Source: Paludibacteraceae bacterium
GTDB taxonomy: Bacteria; Bacteroidota; Bacteroidia; Bacteroidales; Paludibacteraceae
DNA length: 60,744 bases
Direction of reading: 5' to 3'
Assembly (NCBI GenBank): GCA_024399545.1
Contig: JAKSNS010000012.1
Coordinates: forward strand, 1 to 60,744
Part shown: positions 54,060-60,744 of the stretch, piece by piece
Position numbering within the stretch: the stretch's first letter is position 1
Layout of the letters: the number at the start of each line of letters is the position of its first letter
Position numbers and translations under genes: made by a program
Notes under the pieces: model-generated
Databases searched by the model: none
What the model was told of the DNA's origin: nothing
The model's input: the letters and a program-made list of their open reading frames with translations, nothing else

Positions 54060-54434
54060 ATGAAAAAGATTATGTTGGTTTTTGCGCTGGCTTTGGTTAT
54101 GGCACTGGCTTATGCGCAAGAAAACGGGAGACCGGGTAGGCCGAGCCGTGTTCCGGCTGTGCCGTATCCTGTCGAGTGGGTCCAGCCATCGGGCGACACC
54201 ATTATGATACGTATCATAGGTGATGAGAATTGGAGTTGCAGGACTACGGAGGATGGTTTTGTTTTGGTGGAGAATAAGAAAGGTGCGTTGTGCTATGCGA
54301 AGGTGGATAAGGAAGGCGGATACCGTGCGACGTGTATCGTGGCGAGGAGACCTGAGCGTCGTAGGAGGTGCGAGTTGAGGTATATAGAGAAGATGAAGAA
54401 GAACGAGAAGTTGTGGAGGAGGCGGAATGGATAG
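54060..54434 (+). CDS. orphan M6-type prodomain protein
   Basis: The 124-residue protein has a signal peptide (MKKIMLVFALALVMALAYA) and a segment (VEWVQPSGDTIMIRIIGDENWSC) that matches the prodomains of the two M6 proteases upstream. It ends in an Arg/Lys-rich tail with no catalytic domain. It starts 4 bp after the second protease and overlaps the relA-type gene by 8 bp. It could be the remains of a third protease copy or a free-standing inhibitor/chaperone; the sequence does not decide. Confidence 0.65.
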   Translation: MKKIMLVFALALVMALAYAQENGRPGRPSRVPAVPYPVEWVQPSGDTIMIRIIGDENWSCRTTEDGFVLVENKKGALCYAKVDKEGGYRATCIVARRPERRRRCELRYIEKMKKNEKLWRRRNG

Positions 54435-56622
54435 TGCGATTTTTATGGCTTATTGGAGGTTGGCGCATGCGGTTGACGCTAAGGTTCCGAGTGGGCAAAG
54501 GATGCGGTACAGGATGGATTTGTTGTCGTTGGGTTTAGGCATGTGCTTCGGGCAAGGCGACAGACCCGTTGTCAATGTAAGCCGGGAGGAAGTTTTGGAG
54601 GATCTGAGGACTGCTTTGGCGGCATGGGGCGAGTTGTCGTTGGGCAGGCATGCGGTGTTGGCTATTTTGTCGAGGAGATGGATAGCCGCGATGGGTATGG
54701 GGAGGGCGGAGGTCGAAAGGAGGTTTGATGGGAAGACGGCGATGCTGGTTGAGGATTTGAACCATGTCTATGGGTTGGGGAGGGGTTATGCGGCAGGCCA
54801 ATCGGAGACTTTCACAAGGCTTATGGTTGCGGTGGCTAAGGATGTGAGGGTTATTATGATGTTGATGGCGAGACGTTTGGTTGTTATGCGTGGGTTGGGG
54901 GAAGAAGAGGATGACGAGAGACGGAGGAGGATTGCGAGCGAGGCGTTGCAGTTGTATGCGCCTTTGGCGCACCGTATGGGGCTTTATGCGGTGAAGACGG
55001 AGCTGGAGGATTTGGGGTTGAAATATACACAGTATGATGTATATAAGGAGATTGCGAGGAAGCTTAATGCTAAGAAGAGGGAGAGGGATGCTTATATAGA
55101 GAGGTTTATCGAGCCGGTGAGGGCGAAGCTGGAGGCGGCGGGGTTGCGTTTCGAGATAAAGGGGAGGACGAAGAGCATTTATTCGATATGGAGGAAGATG
55201 GTTAGGCAGGGGTGTGACGTTGGGGGGGTTTATGACCTGTTTGCCATCAGGATTGTGATCGAGGCGGATGAGGAGGATGGGAAGGCTGCGTGTTGGCAGG
55301 CGTATGCGGTGGTTTCGGATATGTATGTGCCTAATACGAATAGGTTGAGGGATTGGATAAGCGTGCCGAAGTCGAACGGTTACGAGTCGTTGCATACGAC
55401 GGTGATGGGCCCGGAGGGGAAGTGGGTGGAGGTTCAGATACGTACGAAGTATATGGACGAGGTAGCGGAGCGGGGTGTGGCAGCGCATTGGAAGTATAAG
55501 GGGATAAAGAGTGAAGGGGCGGAGAGCGAGGAGTGGCTGAGGCGGTTGCGTGAGGTGCTTGAGGAGGGAGGGGAGATTAGGGATGGCGACGAGGCGCAGC
55601 AACGATTCAAGATGCAACTGTACGATGACGAGGTGTTCGTGTTCACGCCGAAAGGCGAGTTGAGGCAGTTCCCGCGGGGTGCGACCGTTTTGGACTTTGC
55701 TTTCGACATCCATTCACGGGTTGGCGAGACTGCCGTAGGTGCTAAGGTCAATGGGCGGCATGTACAGATTGGGTATCGTATGGTGAACGGCGACCAGGTT
55801 GAGATAATAACGCAGTCGAACCAGAGACCCAAGGCTGACTGGCTGGAGATTGTCGTTACTGCCAAGGCGCGGCAGCACATACGTCGCAGGCTTCAGGAGA
55901 TGGAGTTCCACGAGGCTGGGTTGGGCAAGGAGATTGTTGATCGCAAGTTTAGGAACTGGAAGCTGGTGGTGGAGCCTTCGGTGATGGAGCGTGTCGCCCA
56001 CAGGTTTGGGTATGACAGCCTGCGTGGGTTTTATGTCGGGGTGAACTCTGGCAGGGTCGATTTGCTGGATGTGCGTGAGTGGATATTGGGGCAGGGGGCG
56101 ACCATAAGGGGCGATAACGCCAAGGGTCTTGGGGGGTATGTGCCACGCTGCGTTGCTGAAGGCGGAAGCAAGGGGTCGGTTGTTATAGATGGGGGTGTAG
56201 AGGGGTTGGAGTATGAGTTTGCCAAGTGCTGCAACCCTGTTTATGGTGACGCGATTTTCGGTTTCGTGGGGACGCACGGTGGGATAAAGATACATAGGAG
56301 GGATTGTCCTAACGCCCGTGACCTGGTTGGGCGTATGCATGACCGTATGGTGCAGGTTCGTTGGGCAAACGAGGTGTCGGACGGTACGGAGTATGTTGTG
56401 AATGTGAGGGTGATAGGTAACGATGACATTGGCATACTGAGTAATATAACATCGGTGATAAGCAATGAGAGTGGGTTGGATATGACGAGTCTGTCCGTCA
56501 AGTCCGAGGATGGGTTGTTCGAGGGGGATGTGTCGATGGTGGTACGTGAGGCGAGGCAGGTAGATGACCTTTTGGAGCGGCTGAGGATGATTAAAGGTGT
56601 TAAACAGGCTGTAAGGTTATGA
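54427..56622 (+). CDS. RelA-type (p)ppGpp synthetase with degenerate hydrolase domain
   Basis: The 731-residue protein has the RelA/SpoT order. The N-terminal HD-like region has lost the His-Asp pair (HAVLAILSRRW and EDLNHVYGL where family hydrolases have HD..EDT). The synthetase domain is intact (GRTKSIYSIWRKM, VYDLFAIRIVIE, VPKSNGYESLHTTVMGPEG, EVQIRTKYMDEVAERGVAAHW). TGS (VFVFTPKGELRQFPRGATVLDFAF) and a C-terminal ACT domain follow. It should make the stringent alarmone but not degrade it. It overlaps cinA by 4 bp. Confidence 0.92.
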   Translation: MDSAIFMAYWRLAHAVDAKVPSGQRMRYRMDLLSLGLGMCFGQGDRPVVNVSREEVLEDLRTALAAWGELSLGRHAVLAILSRRWIAAMGMGRAEVERRFDGKTAMLVEDLNHVYGLGRGYAAGQSETFTRLMVAVAKDVRVIMMLMARRLVVMRGLGEEEDDERRRRIASEALQLYAPLAHRMGLYAVKTELEDLGLKYTQYDVYKEIARKLNAKKRERDAYIERFIEPVRAKLEAAGLRFEIKGRTKSIYSIWRKMVRQGCDVGGVYDLFAIRIVIEADEEDGKAACWQAYAVVSDMYVPNTNRLRDWISVPKSNGYESLHTTVMGPEGKWVEVQIRTKYMDEVAERGVAAHWKYKGIKSEGAESEEWLRRLREVLEEGGEIRDGDEAQQRFKMQLYDDEVFVFTPKGELRQFPRGATVLDFAFDIHSRVGETAVGAKVNGRHVQIGYRMVNGDQVEIITQSNQRPKADWLEIVVTAKARQHIRRRLQEMEFHEAGLGKEIVDRKFRNWKLVVEPSVMERVAHRFGYDSLRGFYVGVNSGRVDLLDVREWILGQGATIRGDNAKGLGGYVPRCVAEGGSKGSVVIDGGVEGLEYEFAKCCNPVYGDAIFGFVGTHGGIKIHRRDCPNARDLVGRMHDRMVQVRWANEVSDGTEYVVNVRVIGNDDIGILSNITSVISNESGLDMTSLSVKSEDGLFEGDVSMVVREARQVDDLLERLRMIKGVKQAVRL

Positions 56623-57860
56623 ACGCGCATATAATAAACATTGGTGACGAGCTGCTTATAGGGCAGGTGGTCAACACTAATGCCTCGTGGATGGCCGAGG
56701 CGTTGAATGGGGTCAACGTGCGTGTGACGCGCGTCAGTGTCGTAGGGGACGTTGGCGAGGATATTATGTCGGAGCTGGGGCGTTCGATGGCCGAGGCGGA
56801 CATCGTGTTGGTGACGGGTGGCTTGGGACCGACCAAGGACGACATAACGAAGCAGGTGCTGGCGCGGCTTTTCGGTGTGGGTATGGTTACGCACGAGGAG
56901 ACGTTGGCGAGGGTTGTGGGCTACTTCCGGGCGAGGGGTATCGTTATGCCAGAGGTCAACCGCGGCCAGGCGTTGGTGTTGGAAGGGTGTCAGGTTGTGG
57001 TCAACGAGGTAGGCACGGCTCCATGTATGGTTATGCGCCGGGGGGGGTGTATGGTGGTCAGTATGCCGGGTGTGCCGTTCGAGATGAAATGGATAATGGC
57101 TAATCGCATAGTGCCGATGATAACGGGGATGGGGGATGGGTGTGCCATTCTACATAAGACTGTGGGGGTTTTCGGGATGGCGGAGTCAACGTTGGCCGAA
57201 CGGATAGCGGGGTGGGAGGAAGGTTTGCCGGGGGGTGTCCGCCTTGCGTATCTGCCGCAGGCTGGGATTGTAAGGCTGAGGTTGTCGGCCTACGGGCAGG
57301 GTGCTGAAGCGTTGCGGGGGGTGGTTGATGGGTGTGTGGGTGCGTTGCGGGGGATTATAGGTGGCAATATATTTACTGAGTGTGGCGAGACGTTGTCCGA
57401 GGCGGTTGGCAGGGTGTTGGGGCTGAGGAGTGAGGGTGTTGCGACGGCCGAAAGTTGCACGGCGGGGCTTGTGGCCAATAGGATTGTCGCCACGGCTGGG
57501 GCTTCGGCATGGCTGAGGGGGGGTGTCGTGGCATACTCCAACGACGTTAAGAGCCGGGTGCTTGGTGTTCCGCAGGCGTTGATTGACGAATATGGGGCTG
57601 TAAGCGAAGAGGTTGCTCTGGCGATGGCTGATGGGGTTTTGGCGATGATGGGTAGCGAGTGGGCTGTCTCTACGACTGGCGTTTCGGGGCCAGGCGGTGG
57701 GGGCGAGGCCAAGCCCGTCGGTTTGGTATATATCGCCGTGGTTGGCAGGAACGGCAAACGCCATGTGGGGCGTTACGTGTTCGCCACTACGAGGGAACAA
57801 CATCAAGAGCGTACCGCGAATCAGGCGTTGTTTGATTTATATGTTGAGGTTAATGGCTAA
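56619..57860 (+). CDS. cinA: CinA-family nicotinamide-nucleotide amidase
   Basis: The 413-residue protein has an N-terminal MoCF-like domain (IINIGDELLIGQVVNTNASWMA, VTGGLGPTKDDITK) and a C-terminal PncC amidohydrolase domain (ATAESCTAGLVANRI, GGVVAYSNDVKSRVLGV, STTGVSGPGGG). It recycles NMN and damaged pyridine nucleotides. The coding strand is very G-rich. The ATG overlaps the upstream stop. Confidence 0.95.
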   Translation: MNAHIINIGDELLIGQVVNTNASWMAEALNGVNVRVTRVSVVGDVGEDIMSELGRSMAEADIVLVTGGLGPTKDDITKQVLARLFGVGMVTHEETLARVVGYFRARGIVMPEVNRGQALVLEGCQVVVNEVGTAPCMVMRRGGCMVVSMPGVPFEMKWIMANRIVPMITGMGDGCAILHKTVGVFGMAESTLAERIAGWEEGLPGGVRLAYLPQAGIVRLRLSAYGQGAEALRGVVDGCVGALRGIIGGNIFTECGETLSEAVGRVLGLRSEGVATAESCTAGLVANRIVATAGASAWLRGGVVAYSNDVKSRVLGVPQALIDEYGAVSEEVALAMADGVLAMMGSEWAVSTTGVSGPGGGGEAKPVGLVYIAVVGRNGKRHVGRYVFATTREQHQERTANQALFDLYVEVNG

Positions 57861-57881
57861 TTTAATAACCAAGGTTATGAT

Positions 57882-58223
57882 ATGGGTGCATATATTAGAA
57901 CGGTTCTGATGCTGATTGTGTCAAATTGCCTGATGACGTACGCATGGTATGGTCATCTGAAGTCGATGGGCGGCAAGTCGTGGTTCGTCACGGCCCTTGT
58001 GTCGTGGGGGATTGCTTTTTTCGAGTATATGATTATGGTGCCTGCTAATAGGATTGGGGCTACCGTTTATACCGTTCCGCAGTTGAAGATCGTGCAGGAG
58101 GTCATCTCGCTTTCCGTTTTCGTCCCCTTTGCCTTATTCTATATGGGCTGTACATGGAAGTGGGATTACCTGTGGGCGTTCGTGTGCCTGCTTGGGGCGG
58201 TTTATTTTATGTTCAGGGGTTGA
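57882..58223 (+). CDS. DMT-family small membrane protein (DUF486)
   Basis: The 113-residue protein has four membrane helices and the family pattern TYAWYGHLKSM, FEYMIMVPANRIG and PQLKIVQEVISLSVF. The substrate is unknown. It lies 21 bp after cinA and 1 bp before the DUF4271 gene. Confidence 0.9.
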   Translation: MGAYIRTVLMLIVSNCLMTYAWYGHLKSMGGKSWFVTALVSWGIAFFEYMIMVPANRIGATVYTVPQLKIVQEVISLSVFVPFALFYMGCTWKWDYLWAFVCLLGAVYFMFRG

Positions 58224-58224
58224 A

Positions 58225-58878
58225 ATGGAGATGATTCCGCATATTGAAGGTCTTGCCGGCAGTGCCTGGGGTGGTGTGGTGGCGTTTTTTGTGGTTATGG
58301 GCTACGTCTATTCGCTTGGGTTGTCGGCTCGGGCGTATGTTCGTATGTTGTCGGCTTTGGGCAAGGGGGGGTGTGGAACGGTAAGATATACGGATGGGGT
58401 TATTGATTGGCGTGTGGGCGTGGTGCTGTATGGGTCGGTGGTTGTTGCTATTGCGATGGGTGTTTTCGCGTTGGCTGTCCGTATGGGAGGGGTTGGGTTT
58501 GCGTTGCCGGGTTTTGCGGCGGTTGTTGGGGGGACTGTGGTAGTGGTTTTGCTTAAATGGGCGTTGGCAAAGCTGATTGGTGTGGTTTTCACTATTGGCA
58601 TAGGGGTGGCGTTGGTCAAGGTGACTGCTGTTTATGTCTGTTTCGGCTTCGTAACCGTCGTGTTGTCAATGTTGGCCACCACTGCGATAAGTACGTTCCT
58701 TTTGTCTGTTTTGATGGCAATTTCGATGTTTATAGTCATTGTGGCAAAATTTGCGATACTTGTGGAAAACTTTTTTGTCAAAGTCGGTTCATTATTCTAT
58801 ATTTTTTTGTACCTTTGTGCTGCGGAAATTTTGCCGTTAACGGTAGGACTCCGCTTCGTTTCCCAAGTGTTTAATTAA
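58225..58878 (+). CDS. DUF4271 membrane protein
   Basis: The 217-residue protein from ATG 58225 (MEMIPHIEGLAGSAWGG) has about six membrane helices, with FVVMGYVYSLGLSARAYVRM, LLKWALAKLIGVVF and the closing FLYLCAAEILPL. DUF4271 genes regularly precede the uroporphyrinogen-III synthase gene in Bacteroidales. Its function is unknown. A promoter for the next gene is embedded near its end. Confidence 0.85.
   Translation: MEMIPHIEGLAGSAWGGVVAFFVVMGYVYSLGLSARAYVRMLSALGKGGCGTVRYTDGVIDWRVGVVLYGSVVVAIAMGVFALAVRMGGVGFALPGFAAVVGGTVVVVLLKWALAKLIGVVFTIGIGVALVKVTAVYVCFGFVTVVLSMLATTAISTFLLSVLMAISMFIVIVAKFAILVENFFVKVGSLFYIFLYLCAAEILPLTVGLRFVSQVFN
58810..58817 (+). promoter_or_regulatory. internal -7 box for hemD-rnpA-yidD
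   Basis: TACCTTTG lies inside the DUF4271 reading frame, 75 bp before the hemD start, preceded by a T-rich run. The base composition shifts here from G-rich to more balanced. Confidence 0.5.
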
Positions 58879-58891
58879 TGCACATACTACA

Positions 58892-59644
58892 TTGAAGGTT
58901 AAGAAGATATTGGTCTCACAGCCAAGGCCAGCAGGAGGTGACTCTCCGTTCTGCCAGCTTGAAGAAAAGTATAGCGTCAAGGTGGTTTTCCGACCATTTA
59001 TCAAGACGGAAGTCTTCACTGAGAAGGAATTTCGTGCTCAGAAAATCAATATTCCAGATTATACCGCCGTATGTTTCACATCTGTTAAATGTATAGAATA
59101 CTTTTTTCAGATGGCAAAGGAAATGCGTGTAACTGTCAGCGACGATATGAAATACTTCTGCAATTCGGAGACGATAGCCAACTATTTGCAGAAATTCATC
59201 AACTATAGGAAGAGAAAGGTGTTTTACGGTGCTTCGGGTACTATACAGGACATGATGACGACCGTAACAAAGCACCAGGACGAAAAGTTCCTCGTGGTCA
59301 GGCCAGAGTCTAACAATGACGAGATTGTCTCTGAGTTCGACAAATCGGGGGTTAACTACAAATTGGCTATAATGTGCAGGACGGTTAGCAACGATTTCGG
59401 TCCTGACGAGCCTTTCGACTACGATATGGTGCTATTCTTCTCGCCACACGGTGTAGAGGCGCTCAAAAGGAATTTCCCAGATTGGGAACAGGGCGAAAGG
59501 ATTGTCGGTTGCACGGGGAAACTGACGGCGCAGGCAATCAGGGATGCCGGGTTGAGGTTAGACATCGAAGCCCCGAGCGAGAAATTCCCCTCTTTGCCGC
59601 AGGCGGTTTTTGATTTCATCAAAGAGAATCATAAACGTAAATAA
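58892..59644 (+). CDS. hemD: uroporphyrinogen-III synthase
   Basis: The 250-residue protein starts at a TTG (reads KVKKILVSQPRPAGGDSPF), which lines up with the usual MKIKKILVSQP start; no in-frame ATG is available upstream. The fold is recognised by CFTSVKCIEYFFQM, VVRPESNNDEIVSEF, DMVLFFSPHGVEALKRNFP and VGCTGKLTAQAIRDAG. It cyclises hydroxymethylbilane to uroporphyrinogen III for haem/corrinoid synthesis. A terminator follows. Confidence 0.88.
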   Translation: MKVKKILVSQPRPAGGDSPFCQLEEKYSVKVVFRPFIKTEVFTEKEFRAQKINIPDYTAVCFTSVKCIEYFFQMAKEMRVTVSDDMKYFCNSETIANYLQKFINYRKRKVFYGASGTIQDMMTTVTKHQDEKFLVVRPESNNDEIVSEFDKSGVNYKLAIMCRTVSNDFGPDEPFDYDMVLFFSPHGVEALKRNFPDWEQGERIVGCTGKLTAQAIRDAGLRLDIEAPSEKFPSLPQAVFDFIKENHKRK

Positions 59645-59649
59645 AGAAC

Positions 59650-59676
59650 CTCCCCCTTCATTAGGGGGATTTTTGT
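59650..59676 (+). terminator. hemD terminator
   Basis: TCCCCC-TTCATTA-GGGGGA followed by five T. Confidence 0.85.
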
Positions 59677-59688
59677 GTAAAACCAGGG

Positions 59689-60051
59689 ATGGACAATGGT
59701 TTCGACAAAAGCAAGCATCTCTGTTTAGAAAAAAACATAGAATTGCTGTTCAGCGAGGGTAAGCGCGTGACGTGTTTCCCTTTCCGCGCCGTATATAGGC
59801 AACGGGAAGAGGGCGAAGGGGTTAAGATGATGTTCGTTGCGCAGAAGAAGAATTTTCGCCATGCCGTTGACCGTAACCGTTGGAAGAGGATGATGAGGGA
59901 GGCGTACCGTGTGAGGCAGGGTATCCTGGAGGGAATGGATTTGGATATCGCCATTATGGTTATCGACAATAAGATGGCAGGGGGCAGCTATGTAGGGCAG
60001 AAGATGGAGGAGTTGCTGGGTATTATATATAGCAAGACACACTTATGTTGA
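59689..60051 (+). CDS. rnpA: ribonuclease P protein component
   Basis: The 120-residue basic protein has the RNase P protein signature ([18 protein letters not shown]) and an N-terminal [16 protein letters not shown] segment. It helps RNase P RNA mature tRNA 5' ends. It overlaps yidD by 7 bp. Confidence 0.95.
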   Translation: MDNGFDKSKHLCLEKNIELLFSEGKRVTCFPFRAVYRQREEGEGVKMMFVAQKKNFRHAVDRNRWKRMMREAYRVRQGILEGMDLDIAIMVIDNKMAGGSYVGQKMEELLGIIYSKTHLC

Positions 60052-60257
60052 AGCGACTTTTGATTCTGCCGATAAGGTTCTACCAGTTGTGCATTTCCCC
60101 GATGTTCCCCCCTTGCTGCCGTTTCACCCCCACATGTTCACAGTATGCCATTGAGGCTATCAGAAAGTATGGTGCGCTTAAAGGCGGTTGGTTGGCTGTC
60201 AAGCGAATAGCCCGTTGTAATCCATGGGGTGGTAGTGGTTATGATCCAGTGCCTTGA
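60045..60257 (+). CDS. yidD: membrane protein insertion efficiency factor YidD
   Basis: The 70-residue protein has the family core [30 protein letters not shown] and the end [13 protein letters not shown]. It assists YidC-dependent membrane insertion. The rnpA-yidD pair is the usual arrangement. Confidence 0.96.
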   Translation: MLKRLLILPIRFYQLCISPMFPPCCRFTPTCSQYAIEAIRKYGALKGGWLAVKRIARCNPWGGSGYDPVP

Positions 60258-60525
60258 CTAATATTTTCGGGTGCAAAAAATCGTACATTTCTGTGGCATA
60301 ATATAAGATAGGACATTCAGCCAACCCCTCTTAACAACCAATTGTCAGCGGCTAACGGCCCTTTTATTCTTCATTGTTGTTTGGTATTGTGTCTGTCTAT
60401 TTTCAGGACAAGACACAGTAGAGTTTTCGGACAGGCTGTGGGGGGTATCCAAAATTTCATTGTAACGTTTGTAACGCTTTTAGGGCTAATGAACATTAAA
60501 AAGCCTTAATGAGAAAAACGTCAGA

Positions 60526-60744
60526 GGTCGCTCTAAGGTTGCTCAGGGTTTGCTCATCCTTGCTCATCCTGACTTCGGGAATGCGTCACCAAAAATATGT
60601 TTTACGGGTCGGAAAGGGTAAGACACATAAAAACCTACCCCCAACTTTTCAGGTGAAATTATTGAAATTATTGAAATCGCATGCAAGCCCCTGTTTTCGT
60701 CACTGGGACACCCAAAAAGTCTCACCCATCCTTTCCACTGACTA
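60526..60744. mobile_element. non-coding element, copy C (cut by window end), with upstream core relic
   Basis: From 60568 the sequence CCTGACTTCGGGAATGCGTCACC matches the left end of copies A and B for about 110 bp, then diverges after GCATGCAAGCC. A degenerate TTGCTC-rich core sits just upstream (60526-60567), including a tandem TGCTCATCCT pair. A lone TTTTCGGACAG end lies at 60424-60434. The region 60258-60525 shows no gene. Confidence 0.8.

Noticed and set aside
54535-55713. 392-residue open frame antisense to the relA-type gene
   Set aside because: Pro/Arg/His-rich shadow caused by the G-rich coding strand; no motif and no start context.

Overview
The window is a stretch of a Bacteroidales (Bacteroidetes) chromosome, probably from an anaerobic Prevotella-like or related host-associated lineage. 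This rests on TAnnTTTG-type -7 promoter boxes in front of many genes, a complete six-gene Na+-NQR operon, a reverse rubrerythrin, a TonB-dependent receptor, type IX secretion (T9SS) components with proteins that look like their cargo, and the Bacteroidetes gene orders porG-uppS-bamA-skp-skp-murI and DUF4271-hemD-rnpA-yidD. No rRNA, tRNA or CRISPR array was recognised.

Layout. 1-1.5 kb: a fimbrillin-like lipoprotein behind a 54-residue mini-ORF and a hairpin-bearing leader. 1.5-6.2 kb: hpt-adk-obg (minus) divergent from topA. 6.2-16.3 kb: an accessory island with a decayed AAA ATPase, a promoter in front of a 19-codon gene stub, a 5'-truncated polyvalent/ADP-ribosyltransferase protein, a DUF1016 nuclease cut off by a MITE, a 489-bp giant inverted repeat, and a three-gene locus made of a WYL regulator, a protein fusing a dead HsdM-like methylase, a specificity domain and a histidine kinase, and a receiver-domain protein. 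16.3-22.3 kb: nqrFEDCBA (minus). 22.5-25.5 kb: aroQ and a TonB receptor. 26.2-30.6 kb: gyrB-dnaN-prmC-recX (minus). 30.6-36 kb: a 1-kb gene-free region, an LRR surface protein, reverse rubrerythrin, an SDR, an RNase H-like protein and a proline iminopeptidase. 36-40 kb: a BsuBI/PstI-type restriction gene with a C5 methylase, a repeat insertion, and an orphan ABC ATPase. 40-60.3 kb: envelope genes (PorE-like OmpA, PorG-like, UppS, BamA, two Skp, MurI), an AI-2E-type permease, two M6 proteases plus an orphan prodomain, a RelA-type synthetase, cinA, DUF486, DUF4271, hemD, rnpA and yidD.

Two things stand out. First, a non-coding element of about 478 bp (ends TGACTTCGGGAAT) occurs at 25.5, 38.4 and 60.6 kb. 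The two copies lying fully inside the window are each flanked by very long direct duplications of the target (103 bp identical; 415/416 bp about 97.6 % identical). Each duplication spans a gene end and its terminator, so neighbouring genes stay intact. Second, the WYL / pseudo-methylase-kinase / receiver locus looks like an uncharacterised DNA-sensing signalling or defence system: it has a candidate operator palindrome and lies between two related MITE ends.

Functional links: nqr and the reverse rubrerythrin suit an anaerobe that conserves sodium-motive energy and handles peroxide. PorE-like and PorG-like proteins, with BamA and Skp, would assemble the outer membrane and the T9SS, and the LRR protein and M6 proteases look like its cargo.
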